Below, piece by piece: positions 55,224 through 64,000 of a stretch of DNA of 64,000 bases. A program made the translations under genes and the position numbers. Under the pieces are notes generated by a model. That model was not told where the DNA came from and made no database searches. It worked only from the letters and a program-made list of their open reading frames with translations. Source of the stretch: Hyaloscypha bicolor E. Its lineage: Eukaryota; Ascomycota; Leotiomycetes; Helotiales; Hyaloscyphaceae. Every line of letters starts with the position of its first letter. Within the stretch, counting starts at the first letter, position 1. The DNA lies in NCBI RefSeq assembly GCF_002865645.1, contig NW_020194615.1, positions 124,001-188,000 on the forward strand, written 5' to 3'.

Positions 55224-58222
55224 TCAACCCAAAACAATCTCCCTCCACCTCTTCCTCCCAACCGCATTCTCAAAACTCTGCTTAAACACCTTCCCCAGCG
55301 CCACCCTAAACCAAACCCTCTCTTTCATCTCCACAAGCAACACATAATACAACTCCCACTCTGAACTGTCCCTCTCCTTCGGCACATAGTACGTCCAAAC
55401 ATCACACTCCTCTCTCGTGAAAGCTTTGGCATCACTGATCGCTAAAAAGTCCCTTCTTGAACCATCAACCTTGTTTCCCATTTTCTCTTGTTTGGAGACC
55501 CAGTCAGAGGAGAGCAGGATCGAGCCGCACCAGTCACCAACTGCGTCGGAGATGTCGAATTTGGTGAGGCCAGGCAGGGGCGGGGAGGAGGAGGGAGAGT
55601 TGGGGTTGGAAGGGGATTTCGAAAGCCGGAGCGAAGCCCACCATGTCCAGAATTGAAGGAGCGGTTGGTCGGGGAAATCTTTATCTGGGGTCGAGGTGTA
55701 GGGTTCAATGTAAACTCTGAACGGATTATCGGGCAGGCATTGCTGGAAGCCACTTCTAATCCTTCTCGCGATATCAGAGGATATCTTCCTTCCGTATTCA
55801 TCGAGGAAGGTTGGTGGCTCGTCGATGTCTGCGTTGACGTCGCGGTAGATATCGACATCGCGGCCTCGTGGCCTATCGGAAGAGGCAGAACGAGCTCGAC
55901 CCCGCCCGACGTCCTCTACAATGCGGTGTCTTTGCTCGCGAATCCGTTCTCGATGCCGCGGATATTCGTCGTAATAATTTCCCCTCGCTTTCCCTTCCCG
56001 CTCACCGAGCTTGGCTTCCTTATCCGCGATCTCCTGCTCCTTCGCCCATTTGATAAAGTCATCCTCGTTCGGATTCCCCAGATTCATCAACGCTTGTTCC
56101 TGTAATTTCGTGAACTCCGGCTCGGGGATGACGTCTTTGTATCCTTTCCATCGCTCTTCTACAGAGGCACAAGCTTTAATTTCTTGGCTCTCGCCATCCC
56201 AGATGGGACGTAAGTTGCCGCGTCCGTCACGGATGTACCAAGCTATCCAGGTGTGTTCGGTGAGCCATTCGTGGACATTTGCGAGCACGCCTTCGAGCTG
56301 GTAAGTACGGTAAGACATCGAGCCGCCTTTCCAGCCGCACCAGCTCCAGGTGGGGAAGATGAAGTCGCCGAAGTCTTCGTCCGGTCCCGGGACTCGGCGG
56401 GAGACGGCACTGAGAGGCTCCCAGAGGAGGGCGAGATCGAAGTGCGAGCTCGGGAGGCCGAAGATGAAGGGTGCGCCCATGACATCGCTGATGAGGTTGG
56501 AGACGCCGTTAAAGGCTGCGAGAATATCTTTTGCTTGAGTGAGTTGCCGCTCGGAGTACCGGGACATACAGTTCATGTATACTCTGATGGGACGCCGTCT
56601 CAGCTCATGGAGGATCTGAGGGAGGGCTTTGGCAAGATCTAGGGACCAGCCTGCTCCGTGGGATTCGGAGACGAGATCTTCGGACATGGTTGCTGAGTGA
56701 CATTGGAAGAAGACTCGACCTTCTGTGAAAATTAGACAGCGTTTGGAGAGCAATCTTTCTTGGAAAGTCCAAGCTCGTGTATTCCAGACAGATGAATTGA
56801 TGCCAGTCTCAGCGAGTTGAGATACCATGAGTCGTACTCCAGGAGCACACTCTTCGATGTGTTGGATAGTTGAGTGTCCTGAAGAGTCTAGTGCTTTCAA
56901 CCCAAGCCACGCATCACTTCCATCGGCAGCACAGATCGTCAAGTGGGCATTGCCATAGATGATATTCATTTTCCGAGCGTTGAGGTTCCAGGAACGTTTG
57001 CTGTTTTGAACAATACACAAAGAATCAACCCACAGATAGCGTAGACCCAGGCGGCGAACGAGGCTCATCGCGTCTCGAATGACTTTGGGTATTTCATCAA
57101 GGAATGTCTCCAGACTTCCTTGCTGTTGATGTATCCGGATGTTCGAAATGTCAGTTGTGTAGTTCTTCTTCAACCCCCAGACATAGCTCAATGCCACGTA
57201 AGGTTCATAGAGATCCCGATCGTAATCTGCTGTCAGTAAGCTTTTTCCTTTTTCCTTTTTACACAGGACATACCTTGCTCCTTGCTTTCTTCAATAGAGA
57301 CCTCGGAGGGGCTGGACCCATACCGGTCACGATTTATTCGTACAATCTCAACATCATCTCGCGTGGTCCGTAAATCTGAGTCTTTCTTCTTTGGAGATTT
57401 TCCAGGTTTTAAAGGGAGTGATTTGAGGCACATGTCTAGTGTATCTATTACACCGAAATACGACTGCGTAGCCATCTCAAGAAACTCATCGTTGTTGTAA
57501 CCGATGCAGGCTGGACCGTGATGGTTGGAACATTGATCCAGCCAGCTCTTCATCAAAACCTGATTGTTGCCATTCGTTCTCAGCTCTCTTCCGAGGAAGA
57601 AAGCTTCTCGTTCCCAGGATCCTTGAGAGTCGGAGTTGATGTCGAACAGCCTTTGAGGCGCCACAAAAACGAGGTAAGAATCAGGGACATTCTTGTTATT
57701 CCAATGAAGATGAAGCCGTCTCGTCCGGGCTTTTCGGGCGGAAATAGGATCATTGTCGCGGCCATCAATCTCCCAGTTGACGAAACAGATGGACTCCCTT
57801 TCCCGTAAGCTTGCAAGGACATCGCCTAGTGGCAGTGCCAGGGCTTCTTGACACTCGGTAGATTTGCATATGGACTTGACTGCCAAGATGCACAATGGAC
57901 ATCCATTGCAACTTCGTTGCTCGATGTCGCTGAAAGTTCCAAGTTGAAAAAGCCTGTTTCCGGTTTTCAGGGAGAAGTCTGCTCGCCGGCCTGGGCCAAA
58001 ACTCCCTTTGGGGGGCCTGAATGTTCCGTCATATATGACGAACTTGTCCACGCTCAGGTCCAGTTCTTGACATCTTGAGCAAAGTTTCTAGGCAGGTTGA
58101 TTGGCTTGAGGAAACTTTTGCAAGAGTGGGGGGCATACCTTCTCACGGGCCGTGCCGTCGGTCTCCGCATTGGGTTGTTCCGGATTCGTTCCATCTGGCG
58201 GTTTTATGCCGTTGGTCGACAT
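55224..58222 (-). CDS. HET-domain protein (heterokaryon-incompatibility type)
   Basis: Three exons: 58222-58139, 58087-57274 and 57229-55224, all in phase (GAGAAG|GTATGC, CAAG|GTATGT). The N-terminal region begins MSTNGIKPPDG and has LCSRCQELDLS, a common opener of HET proteins. The HET domain proper is in exon 3: YVALSYVWG, IPKVIRDAMSLVRRLGLRYL followed by WVDSLCIVQ, MNIIYGNAHLTICAADG and RAWTFQERLLS. Total length is about 965 residues. A charged, Arg/Glu/Asp-rich segment (YPRHRERIREQRHR, GRGRARSASSDRPRGRD) interrupts the C-terminal half. HET proteins trigger cell death when incompatible fungal cells fuse, often through partner NLR-like proteins; no partner is visible here. The gene looks intact. 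Confidence 0.88.
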
Positions 58223-59043
58223 ATCCAAAAGCTGCTGGATGAGACGCAATTGAGAGGGGTGATGAAGAGGGTTACGGAATGCGCCCGACGTTATCCTCAC
58301 CCCTGTAGGCCAGCACACGCCTCCGCTTAGTCGTGATACACACCCGCCAAAGTTGTTAGCGAATTCAGCCTGAAAATCAAACCCCCGATTAATTTCTTCA
58401 ATAGCCAGCACACTTAGGTTCCCTTAAAAAACAACATTAATTAATGCACAGTCTATAGGAGTACCCTCTATAAAATTGTAAAATTTGAATTGCCATTGTT
58501 ATGGAAGTTAATATAGAAAACGTTGATTTTCGGTCCAGATCTCGGTGTATCACGACTAACCGGAGGCGCGTGGCCAGCTAGCCAGCTAGCCAGCTTTTGC
58601 AGCGCTTACGTCCTAGGCGATCTTAGCCCATTTGGGCCAACGATTGCAGACTGACAGTGAATAAACGGTCGTGAGAGTGGCAGTTTCTGCAACTGTACGG
58701 CCTCATATGGGCTCACGTTCCCGTCCTTCAAGAATTGTGTTTTCCCAAGGAGAAGCCCTTAAGGGTTGTCTCAGTAACAGAGCTCACGAACCGCTCGCGG
58801 CTTGGGCGAGTGGGTTCCCCTCGCCCACTAAAACCTGGGGTTCCGCGCCCCATAATTCCCGCTGGTCTCACATTTACCCCGCCTGGCCCCGCCTGACCCA
58901 CCCCTCTCCCCATTCCCCTCTTTCTGCTCACTCTTCTTCCTCTCTCTCTTCTCCATTCTCCCTTCTCTTCTTCTCTTCTTCCATCGACAAACTCCTTTCT
59001 GTCAGAACATCTCCACTCCACTCAAACCAAAAACACCAAAAAA
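58223..59043. other. Intergenic region with CT-rich promoter-like block
   Basis: A short CAGCTAGC repeat (GCCAGCTAGCCAGCTAGCCAGC, about 58573-58594, three units) and a strongly pyrimidine-rich tract at 58905-58990 precede the small ORF at 59044. No other gene is recognised. Confidence 0.4.
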
Positions 59044-59247
59044 ATGCCAGGCATAATCCCAACCTACTACCTCGCCCTCTCGGCCGGGAACCTCGCTCTC
59101 CTCACCTTCGCATGGGGCAAACTGGCTGCTCCCGCCGCCCCAGCACTCAGAAGACAGAGAGGGCGGTTCGTGAGTTCAGTGCAGAGGATGTCGAGGTTGA
59201 CGATGGCGAAGGGCCCGTTTCCACAAGGCGGGCATGCTGCTGCGTAG
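59044..59247 (+). CDS. Small hydrophobic protein, 67 residues, uncharacterised
   Basis: The ATG at 59044 has a purine-rich context (AAAAAATGCC) and follows a CT-rich leader. The N-terminal half is hydrophobic (YYLALSAGNLALLTFAWG), suggesting one membrane segment, and the rest is basic (ALRRQRGRF, RMSRLTMAKG). Small mitochondrial or ER membrane proteins often look like this, but no family was recognised. It may be real or a fortuitous frame. Confidence 0.4.
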   Translation: MPGIIPTYYLALSAGNLALLTFAWGKLAAPAAPALRRQRGRFVSSVQRMSRLTMAKGPFPQGGHAAA

Positions 59248-60267
59248 AACTACTGTATGTATGTATCCACCTCGTCATGAACATCCACGGGGGCCGTGCT
59301 GACAACATCAGCGAGGGCACCGTGAGCTAGTCGACGGTGACTGAATCTGGGACCGGTACGGCGTTGTTTGAGGGTTGGAATTGAAGGAACTTGGGGCACG
59401 TGGATTGTCTTGTGCTAGACACGTAAACGTTAGGCTCATTTGGCGTTCTTGCATTTGCGGCGCCGGGTGGTGGGGTGATTCGTGATGTTTGGGGAGTCTC
59501 GTTTGGGGTTTGGGATGCATTGTTTAGATGATAAGACGACACGAAAGAGAGATCAGCATAAGATTGATAGAAAATAAACAGATTTTCTTGTGTAATTTCT
59601 ATTCATAACTCTTCAGGGTCATTCATCTTCAGAAAGAGCAGGCTGGAGGAGGAGGGGTTGATCACGTGCTACATTTCCCTTTGTTTCATCTCATCTTCCA
59701 ATCTCGATCCCTCTTCTCTGAACTTCTTAAACTTCCAATCCTACCTGATGTTTCATTCCCCCGAAGCTTTATGGAAGCCAAAAAAAATAATACATATATG
59801 AAAGAGTTGCCCCAATGCCGGGGCAATCAAGACGATCGCGCCCCTCACGCAAGTCCGATCCGCACTCACAGATCACCTCAGGTCGCTCCTTATCCAGAAA
59901 ATGGCCGTCACCATGCAGGCATCCAAATCGCCACTAATAACCCACATCTGGACCCTTGAAGGTCTGCAATTTGGAGATAAATTGAAGGTCTTGACGAATT
60001 CACGTCAGGAATCGCGTGCTACAGCAAGCAGTACAGGCTGTCGGCGTCGGGGTGAGTCAGGCCCACAAATGCAGAGTGGATCCATCCAGATCGCCGTTTG
60101 CCGTGTCAAATTTTCAACCTCCTCTTCTCTTCTCTTAAGCTTCACACTGTCTGTATCTCATCGCGCCTCATTTTTTTCATTCTGTATCTTGCAAGCTGCA
60201 TTGATATTTATTTTCAGCTGAAATATCAATATTTATTGGACCGATAGGGAGAGGCTGAGAAGGAATC
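59248..60267. other. Intergenic region upstream of the MFS gene
   Basis: No gene recognised. The final part before 60268 is CT-rich. Confidence 0.35.
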
Positions 60268-62236
60268 ATGTCCTCCCAAGCAAAATCAGCATCGCCATCA
60301 ATTGCAAGCGACGAAGACGTCGAGCTCCAAGCATGTTTGACGGAGGATGAATCTGCCCTCTTGCTCTCGGGTCCAGCCGTCGAGGAAGCTTCAATCAAGT
60401 CAGGGCCGTCATGGACACCCTCATCTCTCGGGCCAGGATTTATATGGATTCAAGCAGGCTCGTCTCCCACAACCCAGACCACCATCTCCTTCTCATAACT
60501 AACGACCCACCAGCAATCTTCTGCAACGTCTTTCTCTCTGGCTTCGATGGGACGATCACAGCTTCTACCTACGCAGTAATCGGTTCAGACTTCAACGCCG
60601 CCAACACCGTCTCCTGGATCACGACCTCGTACCTCATCACCACCACCGCGTTCCAGCCCCTCTATGGCCGCTTCTCAGACGTCCTGGGCCGGCGAGTATG
60701 TTTCTTCACTGCTACTATCGCGTTCTCCCTTGGATGTCTAGGCTGTGGCCTCGCCCCCAATATTATCTTCCTCAACCTGATGCGGGGCCTCACCGGCCTC
60801 GGTGGGGGAGGACTGGTCACAATGGCCACGATCATCAACTCTGATATCATCCCACTACAGAATCGAGGCATGTATCAAGCTTCTCAGAATGGTCTTTTGG
60901 GGTTCGGGGCAATTTGTGGTGCGAGTTTGGGAGGAGTCATTGCTGACTCGGTGGGTTGGAGGTGGTGTTTCTTGTGTCAGGTTCCCGTCTCAATGGCGGG
61001 TCTCATCGTGGGACATTTTGTTATCAAGAATCCGGCTCCGTCTATGACCGCTGTTAGGACCGGGGAGTCTGGGCAGATGTCGCTTTGGAGACGGATTGAT
61101 TTCTCTGGGGCCATACTATTGGTGCTGGGTCTGTCTTCTCAGTTGACAGCGCTGAGTCTTGGTGGTAATCAGTACCCGTGGTCTGACACCAGAGTCATTG
61201 TCAGCTTTGCCATCAGTGTTGTCATTCTTATCGTCTTCGTCTGGGTGGAGTTGAAAACGGAGGCTTTACCAGTCTTGCCGATGTCGATGCTGAGAGGAAG
61301 AGTTGTTATCAGTAACACGGTCAGCAATGTATTGTGTGGAATGTCTGCTTTCGCAGTGAGTTTCCACTTTAAGAACAAGAACCAGACAACACTAACAATG
61401 GAACAGTTCCTTTTCACAATTCCACTCTTCTTCCAAGTCGTACTCTCGGAGTCAGCCTCGAAGGCTGGTATCAGACTCATCATTCCCTCGCTCGGAACTC
61501 CCGTTGGTGGACTCATAGCAGGCTTCACCATGAGTCGCTGGGGAATGCTCAATCACCTCGTGCGCCTCGGCTGTCTCCTAATGGTAATCGGGAATGGAGT
61601 GATGGCAACACTCAACTATCACGACTCGAGCTGGAAATACATCGTCTACCTCTTCCCTGCAAACCTCGGCCAAGGAATTGTCTTCCCAAGCATGCTCTTC
61701 ACCAACATCGCAGCATTCCAACAATCTCGTAAGTACCAAGCACTCTTGGCATGCTAGAGGGAAAGGTAAAAAGCTTACCAACCATCTTGCAGAACAAGCA
61801 GTCTCAACCTCAACGGTCTACCTTTTCCGCTCCATGGGTAGCGTCTGGGGCGTCGCAGCCGCATCAACGATAATTCAGAACGTCCTCTCGTCCAGACTGC
61901 CCGGGGCATTGTCCGGAATACCAGATAAATTGAAAGTGATACTCTTCCCTTGCCCCTTCTAGTCTTTCTCTTCCCATTGCCCCATTCTTATCAAATGGAA
62001 ATTCAGAATTAAGTAAAGAAAGAGATGGCTGACTTAGGAAAATCGCTCAAAAGATCATCACCTCAATCCGCCACTCCATCACCGCGCTCAGCTCCCTCGA
62101 TCCGGAGGTCCAAGAAATCGCTCATCGCGTGCACTTCGAGGCCTTACAGCTTGTGTTTCTAGCCTCCACTGCATGGGCGCTCATCGCGCTGGTTGCGGCA
62201 TTTTTCGCAAGAGGGCAGAGGTTGGATCGTCGCTGA
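60268..62236 (+). CDS. MFS transporter, DHA2-like (vacuolar basic amino-acid or drug transporter type)
   Basis: Exons are inferred at 60268-60457, 60514-61355, 61407-61728, 61793-61935 and about 62054-62236. Exon 1 gives an acidic cytosolic tail with a dileucine-type signal (EDESALLLSG) and FIWIQ. Exon 2 begins AIFCNVFLSGFDGTITASTY and has LYGRFSDVLGRR (MFS motif A) and GLTGLGGGGLVTMATII. The middle continues PVSMAGLIVGHFVI and the ends run YLFPANLGQGIVFPSMLF and SMGSVWGVAAASTIIQNVL. This pattern, with about 14 membrane helices, fits the VBA-type DHA2 subfamily of vacuolar or plasma-membrane antiporters. Intron 1 seems to be GC-AG (GCAG|GCTCGT, ending CACCAG at 60513, branch CTAAC), since no GT donor keeps frame. 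The last acceptor is not unique. Confidence 0.85.
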
Positions 62237-63563
62237 TTAAAATGGATTTGATTTGGTGATGTGACCTGGTGGTTTTGGTGAGGCCCCTGGGAGATGAGGG
62301 GTCGTGGAGGCTGTGCACCTGGGCAGCGGGGCCGGTCAAGGAAGTCTGGCTGGCCCTTTAAGCAACCCCTGGCTTCGGCTTGGAGCGGTTCTGAGCTGGG
62401 ACTGGGTCTTGTCTAAGGCTGAGGAGACGACTGGATGCAGTTGCTGAGTTCGGCACTGAGGTGATGGCGCGAACTCCCTCGCTGATGAGCCACGAGCACG
62501 TTTACCCTAGTGCCTCTTTGCCTCCTTAACCTTATTCATGACCAAACCTTCAATTTGAGCCTAGCAAGTTTCAGCGAATGAGAGCATGAAAAGTCAACAC
62601 GTTGTACTTGCCCCGCTCCCTCTCATGCGGTACCTATAGCTAAAAGTATACGGGATTATTCCTCCTCCTGATAAGGATAAGCAGTCCTTGTGCCAGTAAT
62701 CAAGTAATCAAGCAAGAGAGCGCGGCACAGGTGGCGACATCGCCAAGCGTTCGCCACTCCGTCCACAGCTTGTTGTCACATGCACATCCTCCCCCTCACC
62801 ACTCAGCATCCACCTCTACACTAGCCCCGATCCTCACCCCTCCACCACCAACTAATACTCATTCTATCCCCCCCCCAGTCCAAAGCGCCATCACGAGATT
62901 AGTAACGCCACCCCAAAACCTCGTTTATATCCCCAACATAGGAAACCTCAGGTGCTTTAGAGAGTCTCTATTCGCTATCGACCCTTGATGGGGCCCGTGC
63001 AGGCGTGGTGTTATCAATATCGTGATCGCGCTTTGGACTGGGGGGGGGATAGTAGCACAGAGGCTTTCTTGAGATAAGGTTTTGGCTGGCCAATAGGCCG
63101 CTTGCGCGCGATGCGTTTGCCTTTGCCCGCTATCGTTTCGCCCGCTGACGTTAGCTCAACGTTTGGGAGGGAGTCGTGCACCCATGTACCGATGCATCTG
63201 GACGCCTTCATTGGCGGAGAAGGGAGAAAGGGGTGTTTGGCAGAGGAAGGCCCTGGCAGGGTGGGCACGGGCAGTGGCTGGGGGGTCTTTGGTAGTGACG
63301 CACCGTGCGTCGGTGGATCCGATCTGCGGGGTCAAAGGCAGGCAGGTCGTGGGTCGTGGTATTGGGAGCTGGGGAACTCTCGTTCTTGGCGGAGAAGACC
63401 CAAGTATATAAGCTTGGTCTCTCTGGTCTGGAACTTGGCCCCTTTAGTTTACATACTTTTTAAGATCTCGTTTCCCCCCCTCTTAGAAACCTCAAAGTGT
63501 TTTTTTTCTTCCAATTTTCCGAAGAACAAAAGAATAGAGAAGAGGAGAGAAAGGATAGAAAAG
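62237..63563. promoter_or_regulatory. Intergenic region and promoter of the edge gene
   Basis: No gene is recognised in the first 1 kb. A TATA-like element (CCAAGTATATAAGCTTGG, imperfectly palindromic) lies at about 63400-63417, about 150 bases before the ATG, followed by a T-rich and then purine-rich leader. Confidence 0.45.
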
Positions 63564-64000
63564 ATGACATCCAGGACCCCAGCAATCACAATCGTGGAGC
63601 CCTCCATTCATGATGGCGACGACTTGAGTACGTTCCGTTCCGCTCCTTGCTTTTGGGACCCTCTGGGAGATCGAGGGAACAATGAATGAATGCAGGAACA
63701 GAAAAGCTGACTGGTGACTTTCAGGCCGCATCCCAACGAACGGTTCCGGCTCCCTCTCTGCAATCGACGAGGACCGCGAGCATAAGCAGGACTGGACCGT
63801 CACGACCGACGAGAAGGATTCCTGGGCCAACAAGGAGCGACGCAGGAGTTCGGTGTGGGGAAAGTTGGAGTTGGTTCCGTATGTGTCTGAATCTCTCGTT
63901 CTCGCTGTTTTTCTCGCTCCATGTATTGATTGCCGCGATGTTGAGTGAGTGGGGCAACGCTGATGCTGGGATGATATGTATAGGTCCGCAACATCCCCGA
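63564..64000 (+). CDS. Start of an unidentified gene, truncated by the window edge
   Basis: ATG 63564 opens MTSRTPAITIVEPSIHDGDD; the donor TTGA|GTACGT at about 63628 and acceptor CTTTCAG at about 63724 give an in-phase junction. It continues to RRRSSVWGKLELVP. Donor CC|GTATGT at about 63879 and acceptor TGTATAG at about 63983 start a third exon that leaves the window. The visible part is polar and looks like a cytosolic N-terminal tail of a regulated protein, with a possible phosphorylation-type RRRSS. The family is not recognised. Confidence 0.6.

Noticed and set aside
62731..63689. Frames of 85 to 195 codons before the edge gene
   Set aside because: Low-complexity promoter sequence; the frame at 63102 runs through the TATA-like element and the real start.
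1..64000. tRNA, rRNA or CRISPR
   Set aside because: No clover-leaf candidate, rRNA-like segment or CRISPR-like direct repeats with spacers was noticed by eye; a tRNA scan was not possible here.

Overview
This is nuclear DNA from a filamentous ascomycete (Pezizomycotina). Genes carry short introns (about 40-160 nt) with GTATGT/GTAAGT-type donors and CTAAC-type branch points. Typically fungal families are present: Zn2Cys6 and bZIP regulators, a HET-domain protein, 2EXR proteins, an AA9 monooxygenase, an arrestin-like protein, and MFS and APC transporters. AT-rich transposon relics full of stop codons suggest a genome with RIP-like mutation. The class cannot be fixed from the sequence alone.

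Layout. 0.3-5.1 kb: a CCCH zinc-finger gene whose first intron is filled by a 3.3 kb decayed hAT element. 5.8-7.4 kb: an arrestin-like gene (-). 8.1-15.4 kb: a small metabolic-looking group, namely a Baeyer-Villiger-type monooxygenase (-), a bZIP regulator (-), an MCT-like MFS transporter (+) and an NTF2-like protein (+). TGAC-type motifs recur in the promoters, and two members are frameshifted. 15.7-21.3 kb: four 2EXR paralogs, one clearly intact. 22.6-29.1 kb: a four-helix membrane protein, an AA9 pseudogene, a 149 bp hAT MITE with a perfect 8 bp target duplication, and a zinc alcohol dehydrogenase. 29.4-31.5 kb: a Pogo/Fot1 transposase remnant and AT-rich DNA without a recognised gene.

31.5-38.2 kb: an HD-domain hydrolase, an Egt2/isopenicillin-N-epimerase-like PLP enzyme with a damaged splice acceptor, and a five-exon WD40-like protein. 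39.2-41.8 kb: a twelve-exon amino-acid permease with two micro-exons. 42.8-45.8 kb: a 3 kb AT-rich transposon with ~190 bp inverted repeats packed with short palindromes. 46.2-47.4 kb: two pseudogenes (Zn2Cys6 factor, SDR). 48.7-49.7 kb: a SAM methyltransferase. 50.3-52.5 kb: a decayed pair of paralogs of unknown function. 52.8-62.2 kb: a Zn2Cys6 regulator, a large HET protein, a small membrane-type ORF and a DHA2 MFS transporter. A gene running off the right edge begins at 63.6 kb.

Intact housekeeping-like genes alternate with relics. Many relics are broken by single small indels or nonsense codons, as in an accessory compartment undergoing decay. Gene models were built by hand from reading frame, splice signals and family motifs, and exon edges are inferences. 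The best candidate for an undescribed system is the monooxygenase-bZIP-transporter-NTF2 group at 8.1-15.4 kb.
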